Program-made: the position numbers and the translations under genes
Source of the DNA: Haemophilus parainfluenzae
GTDB lineage: Bacteria; Pseudomonadota; Gammaproteobacteria; Enterobacterales; Pasteurellaceae
Assembly: GCF_003252795.1 (NCBI RefSeq)
Contig: NZ_QEPQ01000001.1
Span: 455,820-519,819 of the forward strand
DNA: 64,000 nt
Direction of reading: 5' to 3'
Part shown: piece after piece, positions 19,349 through 27,705 of the stretch
How positions within the stretch are numbered: the first letter of the stretch is position 1
Layout: each line of letters starts with the position of its first letter
The notes under the pieces: generated by a model
Database searches by the model: none
What the model saw: the letters and a program-made list of their open reading frames with translations, nothing else
Told to the model about the DNA's origin: nothing

Positions 19349-22300
19349 TTAAGACAACATTTCTCCAAACCAAGATGTGGTTTGCTTCACCAACTGTGAA
19401 ATACCTTCCTGCGATTTAAATTGTTCTGTTTGACCCAATACCCTCGCCCAATAAGGATCGGCTTTTCTATAACTATAGTTATCATCTTCCGCAAGAAATT
19501 CGATATTCGTTAAAACATTGTCAAAATTGACCGCACTTTCATCTTTTTCAATAAACTTCGCTATATTTTCCGTTGGTATGAGCTGAATTTGTTGCTGGCT
19601 CTGTAAATAAGCCTCAACATACATTTTCAGTTTCTCAAGTGCGGTTGATTTTTCTATTGTTTTTAATGTTAAATCCTTATCCTTAGCGATAATACGTGGT
19701 GGCAGTGCATTCTCTTTTGTCACCAGTTGAATGAGATAATAAAGCCATGGGCGAATACGATAACGATCTTTATATTTTGCAAATCGCCATTCGATTATCT
19801 GATTTTCATCACCAAATAATGGCTCCATATAGCCAAACAAGCGAATATTGCCTTGTGCCGTTTCCACCACAAAATCGACACTCTCACTATGTGGTGAAGA
19901 ATAGTCCTTAATTTTCTCTTTAAAAGCCAATACATCAGCACGAATGGATTGCGCACAGACTTCCGCAAACTCGCCACGTGGCATGATGCCTTTCACTCGC
20001 TGTTTGGCGAAATAATCGTTAAATTGCGCTTCCTCTAAATGCAATAATTCATTACTAATGCGATGATGCTCCAAACCATTTAACGTGAAGTTTTCACTTT
20101 CTTCAATGCGATCATCTTCATCTCGGAAGTACACACCAAGCTGCTTTTCAAAAAAGAATTTCACTGGATTTTCAACAAAACTCACAAACCGATCGAGCTC
20201 AATTTCCGTTATTGGCGCTTGATTTTCGCCCATCGGCACAACAAATTCATGACATTTTCTTTCTTGAAATTGCGCAATCGGCAACCATTTTTTCGCAAAA
20301 GAGCGGTTAATTTTCCCTTCATGTTGGAAATTGCTTGGACTAAACGCCGTCATTGGATGTTGTTCAATCTTTAAGCCATTGTCTGAATAATGATTAATAT
20401 AATCAACCAATTGGCTCACCAATACTGAAGGTTCTTTGGGTTGATTATCAATGATTGAACAGCCTACATAACTGACATAAAAATGGGATCTTGCGGCCAG
20501 TAAGGCTTCGAGGAATAAGTAACGATCATCATCTCGACGAACACGATCGCCTTTTTGATGATGATATTGCATTAAGTCAAAACTATTTGGGGTATGACTG
20601 CGTGGGTAATCCGCTTCATTCATTCCGAGCAAACACACCACTTTGAAAGGAATTGAACGCATTGGTAAAAGTGTGCAGAAATTCACTTTTCCCGCTAAGA
20701 AACGAAGGCTGTTTGGTGTTTCTTCTAAACGTGCAGACATCACTTCCGCAATCACATCCGCCTGCAAGGTTTCTTCAAAATTGACGGTCTGCAAATCATC
20801 GGCAAACGCATTGATACAATCTTGAATATAAAATAAGGTATCCGCCGTTTCTTTATTTTGCACAAAAAAATCTGTCAAAAGTGCGGTCAATTTTTCACGC
20901 CATTTTTCAATATTGTGTGCTTTTTGCAAATCTTGATGCCATTTATTTAAGACCGTAAAAAATTGATTCACTGCACCAACTAACTGCCCTTTCAATCCAT
21001 AGCTACTATCAAGTCCAAGACTGTCTTGCCAAACACCTTGTTCTTCACGCATCGCATAACCTAAGGTCATGCGTTCAAGTCCCGCCTGCCACGCATTAAA
21101 ATTCAGTGTATTCTGCAGTTTTTCCAAACCAAAGCGAATACCCGACTCTTTCACCCATTCACGGATTTGCTCGAGATCGGCAAGGGCAATATTAAAACGT
21201 TCACGGATAGCCGGAATATCCAATAAAGCCAGCACCTCTTCCGCGCCAAACTGACTTTCTTTTAAATTTAACAGAGAAAGATAGCTCGACACGATCACAT
21301 CACTTTCAGATAATTTACTGTCAGAAATTGAGAACGGAATAATGGGTGCGTCCGCACTATTCGCACCAAAGACAGCCTGAATATAAGGCGTATATTGGTT
21401 AACATCGGCCACCATGACCACCACATCTTTTGGTGTAATCTGTTCTTCTTTTGGTTTATGCTGATTCTGATTGAATAAATCCAACAAATAATCATGTAGC
21501 ACTTCAACTTCGCGCATCGCGCTATGACAAGATTTCATCACCAAAGAGCGGTCATTTTTCGCGACATTTAATGCACCATGACTCAACGTCAAAATTTGAT
21601 TTTGGATCTGCCCTAACAATGTTTTTTCGGGAAGTTCGGCATAGTAATCACGGGAAATGGCTTGAATATTTTCTTCATCTCGCACTAATTGATAGAGAAA
21701 ATCCCGCCCCATTTTGCCCCAAGAGGCTAAAAGCGGATTCCCGCTGAACAATTCTTCTTGTTGATTAGTGTAATCAAGATCGGCTGGTTCCCATGACACT
21801 TGCTCGGCTGAAATTAAAGGCTTCACATCGTTGGTTTCTTGCACGAAACGCTGTCTTTCTAATAAATAGGATTTACTCAGATCTCGCAAATCTCCCCAAT
21901 ATTCTTGACATGGATTATTGAAGAATAAATGTACATCTGTTTTAGCTGAAATACCTTGGAAAATATTGAGATAAACCGTTGGCAATGCTGGAATACCAAA
22001 AATAAAAATACGTTCCGGCAAGTTAAGTGTCGCATTTGGATCACGACATAGCTCTAAAAATTGTTGATTGAGTGCTGCACGATGCCTTGCTTTTCCACCG
22101 AAATCACGTTGGACATCATCCACCAAGGCTCGCCATAAAATTCCCTGCCAGTGAATATTGCCTTTAATTTGAGAAAGAAAGGTAGGATTTAACGCCGAAA
22201 GGCCCTGCTTTTGCTGATTAATTTGAGCCAAGATCTTTTCATCGTTATTTTCTTCCCATGCGGCAATCCATTCGGGGCGATAGACGAGATATTGGTCAAA

Positions 22301-22708
22301 TAAATCGGCAACTTTTAGGCTTAATTGATAAAGTTTTTGCTGTTCTGATGCCGGTGAGGACGCTAAATATTTTTTTAATGGTTCAAATTCTTTTTGCTGT
22401 AAAAAAGTAGGGATTAATCGCATTAATCGCCATAACGTTGAATCTTTTTCAAAAGGGTTTTGCGTGGAAACATTCGGCAAATTATCGGCGTAAAGTTTCC
22501 AAATAAAACTGGAAGGCATGGGGAATTGGAAATTCGCTGCAACGCCGCGTTTTTTAGCAATTTCCATTTGCAACCATTGTGCCATACCCGGACTTTGCAC
22601 CAACACAATGTCAGACTGAAATGGATCATGTTGCGGTAAATTTTCCAACAGCGAAACTAAAATATCCTTTTGAATTTCTGGTTGGTTTGAATAATAAGTA
22701 ACGAACAA
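19349..22708 (-). CDS. recC: Exodeoxyribonuclease V gamma subunit RecC
   Basis: RecC is the subunit of RecBCD that recognises Chi and splits the duplex during double-strand break repair. The 1119 residues are close to E. coli RecC (1122). The start FVTYYSNQPE...QSPGMAQWLQMEIA corresponds to the conserved N terminus. The only start that keeps this N terminus is the TTG at 22708, preceded by AAGGGCG. It lies 37 bp after comQ, with no terminator between, so it is probably also read from the competence promoter. recB and recD are not in this window. Confidence 0.95.
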   Translation of the reverse strand: MFVTYYSNQPEIQKDILVSLLENLPQHDPFQSDIVLVQSPGMAQWLQMEIAKKRGVAANFQFPMPSSFIWKLYADNLPNVSTQNPFEKDSTLWRLMRLIPTFLQQKEFEPLKKYLASSPASEQQKLYQLSLKVADLFDQYLVYRPEWIAAWEENNDEKILAQINQQKQGLSALNPTFLSQIKGNIHWQGILWRALVDDVQRDFGGKARHRAALNQQFLELCRDPNATLNLPERIFIFGIPALPTVYLNIFQGISAKTDVHLFFNNPCQEYWGDLRDLSKSYLLERQRFVQETNDVKPLISAEQVSWEPADLDYTNQQEELFSGNPLLASWGKMGRDFLYQLVRDEENIQAISRDYYAELPEKTLLGQIQNQILTLSHGALNVAKNDRSLVMKSCHSAMREVEVLHDYLLDLFNQNQHKPKEEQITPKDVVVMVADVNQYTPYIQAVFGANSADAPIIPFSISDSKLSESDVIVSSYLSLLNLKESQFGAEEVLALLDIPAIRERFNIALADLEQIREWVKESGIRFGLEKLQNTLNFNAWQAGLERMTLGYAMREEQGVWQDSLGLDSSYGLKGQLVGAVNQFFTVLNKWHQDLQKAHNIEKWREKLTALLTDFFVQNKETADTLFYIQDCINAFADDLQTVNFEETLQADVIAEVMSARLEETPNSLRFLAGKVNFCTLLPMRSIPFKVVCLLGMNEADYPRSHTPNSFDLMQYHHQKGDRVRRDDDRYLFLEALLAARSHFYVSYVGCSIIDNQPKEPSVLVSQLVDYINHYSDNGLKIEQHPMTAFSPSNFQHEGKINRSFAKKWLPIAQFQERKCHEFVVPMGENQAPITEIELDRFVSFVENPVKFFFEKQLGVYFRDEDDRIEESENFTLNGLEHHRISNELLHLEEAQFNDYFAKQRVKGIMPRGEFAEVCAQSIRADVLAFKEKIKDYSSPHSESVDFVVETAQGNIRLFGYMEPLFGDENQIIEWRFAKYKDRYRIRPWLYYLIQLVTKENALPPRIIAKDKDLTLKTIEKSTALEKLKMYVEAYLQSQQQIQLIPTENIAKFIEKDESAVNFDNVLTNIEFLAEDDNYSYRKADPYWARVLGQTEQFKSQEGISQLVKQTTSWFGEMLS

Positions 22709-22745
22709 AGTAACGCCCTTTTGAAAGCAAAAACAATGCGTTATT

Positions 22746-23048
22746 TTACTCGGTTTTCAATAAAAATTCACCTTGAGGATAGCGTATATTCACTTGATGA
22801 TGACTACATTGAATTGCAAATTGAATGCCATTTTGTTGTACGTTATTTTCACAAGACAAGCCTATAAACTGGCGTTGAGCCTGATTCTCAGCAATTTGAA
22901 TCGCCTGAAATTCTTGAAAAATTTTGACCGCACTTTTCCGTTGTTCACTCATCCATCGGTTAAAAATCAAAAATAACCCGCTGAAAATTGATAAGGCTAA
23001 TAAAAGTGACATTAACGACATGCCTTTATTCACTTTGATCTTGCGCAC
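22746..23048 (-). CDS. comQ: Competence minor pseudopilin ComQ
   Basis: A 100-residue prepilin-like protein, last of four in the competence operon (comNOPQ, HI0938-HI0941 in H. influenzae). The N-terminal signal is NKG followed by MSLMSLLLALSIFSGLFLIF, giving peptidase cleavage after Gly9. The usual Glu at mature position 5 is replaced by Ser. The start is a GTG at 23048 preceded by GGAG with a spacer of 8; it overlaps the end of comP by 23 bp. It presumably helps assemble or prime the DNA-uptake pseudopilus. Confidence 0.8.
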   Translation of the reverse strand: MRKIKVNKGMSLMSLLLALSIFSGLFLIFNRWMSEQRKSAVKIFQEFQAIQIAENQAQRQFIGLSCENNVQQNGIQFAIQCSHHQVNIRYPQGEFLLKTE

Positions 23049-23712
23049 TTAAATCACTCCAACTTTTATCCACCAAACGCCATTGGCTATATTCTTGTAC
23101 GAGTTTTGCAACCACAGCTTTACCGTAAGCTACTGTCACGTCTCCCTCTAACTTAAGTGAACCACCTGTAATCACTGCACCGCTTATTCGTCCTTTGCCC
23201 GTTAAGGTTAAATCCCCTTCTGCTAGCAGAATACCACTCACATTCCCTTTAATTTCTAATTGGTTTTGTGTTATCCAATACACTTGGGGTACTTTTTGAG
23301 CCGTTAAAATTGACGCTACTTTCACAAAGTGCGGTTGAAAATCCGCTTGTTTTTCGCTAGAAATAAAATCTCGCAGCATATTTTCATTAATGCCTTTTGT
23401 GGGCGATTTCTTAAATAACTCTGCTCGTTTACACCAAACAGAATAGGTCACTTTATCCTCTGCCCCATTAGACTCGAAAAAGACTTGTTTCACTTTTTCA
23501 GCACCATTTAAAGGCAAGTTTTGGCAAATATGTTTTTGTTGCTGCTGACTGATTTCCTGTAACGCCAGGCCTTGTTCTACATAATATTTTCGCTGACTCA
23601 TTTGAGATCGAAAAAATGCAAAGATCTGTTCATCAAATAATAAGATCAGCGCCAAGAAGCCTGAAAGTAAAATCAGTGCCGTCAGTGTCACAATCCCTTT
23701 TTTCATCATCAT
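23026..23712 (-). CDS. comP: Competence minor pseudopilin ComP (DUF2572-like)
   Basis: A 228-residue protein beginning MMMKKG, then IVTLTALILLSGFLALILLF: a prepilin-type leader and hydrophobic stem, with Thr rather than Glu at mature position 5. The exported part ends in a region rich in short beta segments with regular Gly residues (QLEIKGNVSGILLAEGDLTLTGKGRISGAVITGGSLKLEG), which suggests a small beta-helix-like fold. The start overlaps the comO stop by four bases (ATGA). Position in the operon supports the name; the function in DNA uptake is inferred from H. influenzae. Confidence 0.78.
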   Translation of the reverse strand: MMMKKGIVTLTALILLSGFLALILLFDEQIFAFFRSQMSQRKYYVEQGLALQEISQQQQKHICQNLPLNGAEKVKQVFFESNGAEDKVTYSVWCKRAELFKKSPTKGINENMLRDFISSEKQADFQPHFVKVASILTAQKVPQVYWITQNQLEIKGNVSGILLAEGDLTLTGKGRISGAVITGGSLKLEGDVTVAYGKAVVAKLVQEYSQWRLVDKSWSDLSAQDQSE

Positions 23713-24425
23713 TCTTCTTGATTTAATAAAGGCACCACAAGCGAAGTTTCATATTGAATATGCTTATATGCGGCAAGATGCCCTGCGAGTTTAATTTCAA
23801 TCCCTTTCCCTGCCTTTAACCAATCAAAACGTAATTGAGAAATCTCAAACTCTTTTTCATCCAATAAATCTGTCCATCCACCACCAGCGTTACAAGTAGA
23901 TTGCGCTAAGGCTCGCTGACACTCTGCTGAGCGACAATCTGCATTTACTGCATTTTTGTAGGTTTGTTTGGTTTCGATCATTTTGCCGTTAAGTTTGTAA
24001 CCAAACAGCTCTTTTTCGATATTTTTCGCCACATTTTTAACACCATTTACGCAGGTATTTTTTGTGTATTTTTCACCAATACAACCATTGCTATTCAAAT
24101 CATAAAAAAACAAAACACAACTATTTGACGGGGTATTGTCTGCTTGAGCAATGGTTATTGCAGTGCCCTTTTCATCCAATTCAAATAAAGCCAGATTATC
24201 CTCAATGAGTTTTTGGTTTGTGGCCCGAAAGCCTACGCGACGCAAATCTTTCCCGATGAGTTGAATTGTGCGTTGTAATTCTGCTTGTAGTTTGAGCTGT
24301 AACATTAAACGCTGATTTTGCTGTTGAGTTTGGGCATAAAACTGTGCCACCAATAACAATAATAAAGCAGATAAGCCAAGTGAAACCAATAAACTTACCA
24401 ATGTTTCGCCTTTTAATGGTTTCAT
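23709..24425 (-). CDS. comO: Competence minor pseudopilin ComO (PpdB-like)
   Basis: A prepilin-like protein of 238 residues (or 241 from the upstream ATG at 24434). The leader ends in KG, followed by ETLVSLLVSLGLSALLLLLV, with Ser at mature position 5 instead of Glu. The exported domain has several cysteines (SNSCVLFFYDLNSNGCIGE, NTCVNG, ADCRSAECQRAL, QSTCNAGGG), suggesting disulphides. The ATG at 24425 overlaps the comN stop as ATGA, which favours this start. Similar in form to PpdB of E. coli. It lies second in the operon. Confidence 0.8.
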   Translation of the reverse strand: MKPLKGETLVSLLVSLGLSALLLLLVAQFYAQTQQQNQRLMLQLKLQAELQRTIQLIGKDLRRVGFRATNQKLIEDNLALFELDEKGTAITIAQADNTPSNSCVLFFYDLNSNGCIGEKYTKNTCVNGVKNVAKNIEKELFGYKLNGKMIETKQTYKNAVNADCRSAECQRALAQSTCNAGGGWTDLLDEKEFEISQLRFDWLKAGKGIEIKLAGHLAAYKHIQYETSLVVPLLNQEE

Positions 24426-24940
24426 CTTGTACATGCACTCGCCGCTTGATCTGGTTTTAATTTAATACTGCCCACATTGAAAAAAGAAAACAATGTACGA
24501 TGCTCTTCAGCTTGCAACATAAAACAATTCGTTTCCATAGTATTTCTGGCCCCATTAAATTTCACCGCCACTTCTGACGGATATAATTTAGGGCCTATCA
24601 GCATCGTTTTTCCTTCAAAATAAGGATAGTAAAAATGCGCATAAAGATTTTTAGGACAATTCTGGGGATGAAAACAATCACAAAAATGATCGCTTTTTAC
24701 TTGAGCAGTAATACACCAACGTTGATTCGCCCTATCTTGATTGGCCAAAATAAACCAAATCGCCGATGAGTTTTCTGCCCTCGCTTGGATATTACGTAAG
24801 AAAAAATAAAGCCGTTGTTGCTCTTTTTCGAGAAAATATTTGGGATCATTTTTCTGCCATTTAGGCAATGCAAACGCCAACGTTACGCTTAAAATAAATA
24901 ATGCAATCAAGGTTTCTAATAAGGTTATCCCTTTATACAT
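24422..24940 (-). CDS. comN: Competence minor pseudopilin ComN (GspH/PpdA-like)
   Basis: First gene of the competence pseudopilin operon. The 172-residue precursor begins MYKG, then ITLLETLIALFILSVTLAFALP; cleavage after Gly4 gives a mature protein with the typical Glu at position 5. It is the only one of the four with this residue. Cysteines in the exported part (RWCITAQ, DHFCDCFHPQNCPK, NCFMLQ, AASACTR) suggest disulphides. A CRP-S site lies 66 bp upstream, so expression should need CRP-cAMP and Sxy (TfoX). Divergent from suhB. Confidence 0.85.
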   Translation of the reverse strand: MYKGITLLETLIALFILSVTLAFALPKWQKNDPKYFLEKEQQRLYFFLRNIQARAENSSAIWFILANQDRANQRWCITAQVKSDHFCDCFHPQNCPKNLYAHFYYPYFEGKTMLIGPKLYPSEVAVKFNGARNTMETNCFMLQAEEHRTLFSFFNVGSIKLKPDQAASACTR

Positions 24941-25006
24941 AAAATGCCTTCTTTTTTGACCGCACTTTAAAATTCCTTCAGAAGAAAGCCAAATTTACTA
25001 CTTTAT

Positions 25007-25028
25007 TTTTGCGATACTGATCGCAAAT
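25007..25028. promoter_or_regulatory. CRP-S competence regulatory site of comNOPQ
   Basis: TTTTGCGAT-ACTG-ATCGCAAAT is a 22-bp near-perfect palindrome that matches the CRP-S form, where a cytosine replaces T in the core (TGCGA instead of TGTGA). In Haemophilus such sites need Sxy as well as CRP. It lies between comN and suhB, and the H. influenzae orthologue of comN belongs to the competence regulon. A CRP-S site is not expected to affect suhB, but this is untested. Confidence 0.9.
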
Positions 25029-25094
25029 TTCCTTTAAAAAACGTGAAAAACCGTGAATTAAACATTTTCAACTGGCTATTTACTAAAACTCCCT

Positions 25095-25100
25095 TATAAT
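25095..25100 (+). promoter_or_regulatory. Probable -10 element of suhB
   Basis: A perfect TATAAT lies 40 bp before the suhB ATG. The -35 region is not clear. The leader contains TCTGGTGG ahead of the start. Confidence 0.4.
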
Positions 25101-25139
25101 AGGCGACCTATTATCTGTTCTTTAAAATCTGGTGGAAAT

Positions 25140-25940
25140 ATGAATCCAATGTTAAATATCGCTATTCGTGCGGCACGAAGAGCGGGCAACGTGATTGCTA
25201 AAAACTATGAGCGCCGTGATGACATCCAAACAAGTAAAAAAGGTATTAATGATTATGTGACCAGCGTCGATAAAGCCGCTGAAGCAGAGATCATTGAAAT
25301 CATTCAAAAATCTTATCCTGATCACACAATTATCAGTGAAGAACGTGGTGCATTAGAAGGCAAAGACAGTGATATTCAATGGGTAATTGATCCACTAGAT
25401 GGCACAACCAACTTCGTAAAAGGTTTGCCACATTTCTCCGTTTCTATTGCTATCCGTGTAAAAAACCGTACCGAAGTGGGTGTGGTTTACGATCCTATTC
25501 GTAATGAATTATTCACTGCTGTGCGTGGTGAAGGCGCAAAATTAAATGAAGTGCGTTTACGTGTAGATAGCCAAAATGAACTTAACGGGGCAATTTTAGC
25601 CACCGGTTTCCCATTCAAACAACCAAGTTTGATGCCAACTCAATTTGCCATTATGAATAACTTAATTGATGAAGCAGCTGATTTCCGTCGTACAGGTTCT
25701 GCCGCATTAGACCTTTGCTATGTGGCTTCTGGTCGCGTTGACGGTTATTTCGAAATGGGCTTAAAACCTTGGGATTGCGCAGCGGGTGATTTAATCGTGC
25801 GTGAAGCTGGCGGTTTAGTGTGTGATTTCAATGCGGGTCATGGCTATTTACGCTCAGGCAACATCGTGGCTGCTCCAGCGCGTATTCTAAAAGAAATGCT
25901 AAATAAAATTCAGCCTTGCCTAACTGAACAAGTGAAGTAA
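25140..25940 (+). CDS. suhB: Inositol-1-monophosphatase SuhB
   Basis: A Mg-dependent phosphatase of the inositol monophosphatase family; in E. coli it also binds RNA polymerase and takes part in rRNA antitermination. At 266 residues it matches E. coli SuhB (267). Metal-binding motifs are DPLDGTTNF at 84-92 and, near the C terminus, KPWDCAAGDLIVREAGG. Glu67 in IISEERG is the other expected ligand. It is a single-gene unit, divergent from comN and convergent with bioB. Confidence 0.97.
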   Translation: MNPMLNIAIRAARRAGNVIAKNYERRDDIQTSKKGINDYVTSVDKAAEAEIIEIIQKSYPDHTIISEERGALEGKDSDIQWVIDPLDGTTNFVKGLPHFSVSIAIRVKNRTEVGVVYDPIRNELFTAVRGEGAKLNEVRLRVDSQNELNGAILATGFPFKQPSLMPTQFAIMNNLIDEAADFRRTGSAALDLCYVASGRVDGYFEMGLKPWDCAAGDLIVREAGGLVCDFNAGHGYLRSGNIVAAPARILKEMLNKIQPCLTEQVK

Positions 25941-25948
25941 GCCTCAAT

Positions 25949-25981
25949 AAAAAGTGCGGTGAATTTCACCGCACTTTTTTT
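25949..25981. terminator. Paired-uptake-signal terminator between suhB and bioB
   Basis: AAGTGCGGT at 25952-25960 and ACCGCACTT at 25968-25976 form a stem with a very small loop, flanked by A and T runs. It serves convergent genes. Confidence 0.92.
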
Positions 25982-25985
25982 ATGA

Positions 25986-27002
25986 CTAATTTCTTTCGAG
26001 TGGCTTTCTATTTTCTTCCGTTTCCGGCTCAAGATCCAATTTAGCCATAAGAAGTTGATCGCCATCTTCTTCTGGGTTGCCTGTCACTAATAATTTATCG
26101 CCATAGAAAATGGAATTCGCTCCCGCCATAAAGCACATCGCTTGCATTTCTTCACTCATGCCTTGACGACCAGCAGAAAGACGAACATAACTTTTCGGCA
26201 TGGTAATACGCGCAACCGCAATGGTACGAACAAACTCTGTCCAATCTAGATCAGCCGCATCAGCCATTGGTGTACCTTCCACTTTTACTAATTGGTTAAT
26301 TGGCACGGACTCCGGCTGCGGATCAAGATTCGCCAGACTCGCAATAAGGCCTGCTCGCTCTTTACGGGTTTCATTCATCCCTACGATACCACCACAACAA
26401 ACTTTTAAACCAGCATGACGCACTTTTCCTAATGTACTTAAACGATCATCAAAACGGCGTGTACCAATGACATTGTGATAATTCTCTGGCGCGGTATCTA
26501 GATTGTGGTTGTAATAATCCAATCCTGCATCTTTTAACTCTTCCGCCATACCATCTTGCAACAACCCAAAGGTACCGCACGTTTCTAAGCCGATATCTTT
26601 TACCGCACGAATAACCGCCGTCACTTTTTCCATATCCTTTGGTTTTGGACCACGCCATGCTGCGCCCATACAAAAACGTCCTGCACCACGTGCTTTCGCA
26701 ATTTTGGCTTTTTCAACAATTTCATCAATATCCAAGATCTGCTGATTTTGTACGCCTGTTTGATAACGTGCTGATTGTGGGCAATAACCACAATCCTCTG
26801 GACAGCCACCCGTCTTAATCGACATCAACGTCGATAACTGTATTGCACCAGGGTTGAAATGCTCTCGATGCACTTGAGCCGCACGATAGACTAATTCTAA
26901 AAAAGGTGTTTCAAATAACGCTTCGACTTTACAAACAGACCAATACTCTACTGAGGGGTGAGGTGTAATGGATGAAAGCTGTACTACATTTGTTGTGGTC
27001 AT
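25986..27002 (-). CDS. bioB: Biotin synthase
   Basis: A radical SAM enzyme that inserts sulfur into dethiobiotin. The 338-residue protein has the SAM cluster cysteines Cys67, Cys71 and Cys74 in [12 protein letters not shown]. Other conserved parts are [20 protein letters not shown] (substrate pocket) and the [11 protein letters not shown] segment carrying the arginine that binds the 2Fe-2S cluster. No other bio genes are adjacent. It follows thiQ after 73 bp on the same strand, with no BirA box recognised, so it may be partly read from the thiBPQ promoter. Confidence 0.97.
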   Translation of the reverse strand: MTTTNVVQLSSITPHPSVEYWSVCKVEALFETPFLELVYRAAQVHREHFNPGAIQLSTLMSIKTGGCPEDCGYCPQSARYQTGVQNQQILDIDEIVEKAKIAKARGAGRFCMGAAWRGPKPKDMEKVTAVIRAVKDIGLETCGTFGLLQDGMAEELKDAGLDYYNHNLDTAPENYHNVIGTRRFDDRLSTLGKVRHAGLKVCCGGIVGMNETRKERAGLIASLANLDPQPESVPINQLVKVEGTPMADAADLDWTEFVRTIAVARITMPKSYVRLSAGRQGMSEEMQAMCFMAGANSIFYGDKLLVTGNPEEDGDQLLMAKLDLEPETEENRKPLERN

Positions 27003-27045
27003 TATATTTTCCTCGTTTAAGCTATGTCGCTTTTATTAAGTTGAG

Positions 27046-27064
27046 CATATTACTCTGCAATATG
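27046..27064. repeat. Small inverted repeat between thiQ and bioB
   Basis: CATATT-N7-AATATG in the 73-bp gap upstream of bioB. It does not resemble a BirA box (TTGTAAACC-N15-GGTTTACAA). It could be an operator or chance. Confidence 0.3.
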
Positions 27065-27075
27065 ATAAAAAGAGA

Positions 27076-27705
27076 TCAGATCACTTTGCCTTGATGAATT
27101 TCAATCACTCGATCAATATGCCGTTCAATTTCTTTGGGTTGATGTGTCACCAGTAACATGGTGAGCTTTTTTTCTTCACATAATTGATCCATTAAATCCT
27201 GCATTTCAATGCGTAATTTAGGATCAAGGGCAGAAAAAGGCTCATCCAATAATAAAATGGGTTTATCTCGTAGCAAACAGCGTGCCAACGCCACTCGCTG
27301 TTTTTGTCCACCTGAAAGTGCGGTCGGTTTTCTCGTTAAAAAATCCTGTAAATTGACCGCCTTTGCGGCTTGTTCTACAAGTGCTTTTTCTTCTGCATTT
27401 AAGGCTAAATTCGGTTTTAAACCTAAAGCAATATTCTCTTCCACGGAAAGATGAGTAAAGAGATTATTTTCCTGAAATAACATGGAAACAGGGCGTTCAA
27501 AAGGTGCTGTTTTGGTATGATTTTCACCATTGAGCCAAATCTCGCCACTATCAGCATATTCAAATCCGGCAATTAAATTCAGCAAGGTACTTTTTCCTGC
27601 GCCACTTTCCCCAATAATAGCCACTTTTTCTTGCGCTTGAATCTGTAAATCAAACACCATCGGCATGGATTGATAATTGAAGACTACATTATTTAATTTA
27701 ATCAT
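27076..27705 (-). CDS. thiQ: Thiamine ABC transporter, ATP-binding protein
   Basis: ATPase of the ThiBPQ importer for thiamine and thiamine pyrophosphate. From the ATG at 27705 the protein has 209 residues with Walker [10 protein letters not shown] at 32-40, signature [16 protein letters not shown], Walker [13 protein letters not shown] and switch [10 protein letters not shown] longer frame from a TTG at 27726 exists, but AGAAGGAAC lies just before the ATG, which fits better. It overlaps thiP by 8 bp. ThiQ lacks a TOBE domain, in line with its short length. Confidence 0.95.
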   Translation of the reverse strand: MIKLNNVVFNYQSMPMVFDLQIQAQEKVAIIGESGAGKSTLLNLIAGFEYADSGEIWLNGENHTKTAPFERPVSMLFQENNLFTHLSVEENIALGLKPNLALNAEEKALVEQAAKAVNLQDFLTRKPTALSGGQKQRVALARCLLRDKPILLLDEPFSALDPKLRIEMQDLMDQLCEEKKLTMLLVTHQPKEIERHIDRVIEIHQGKVI

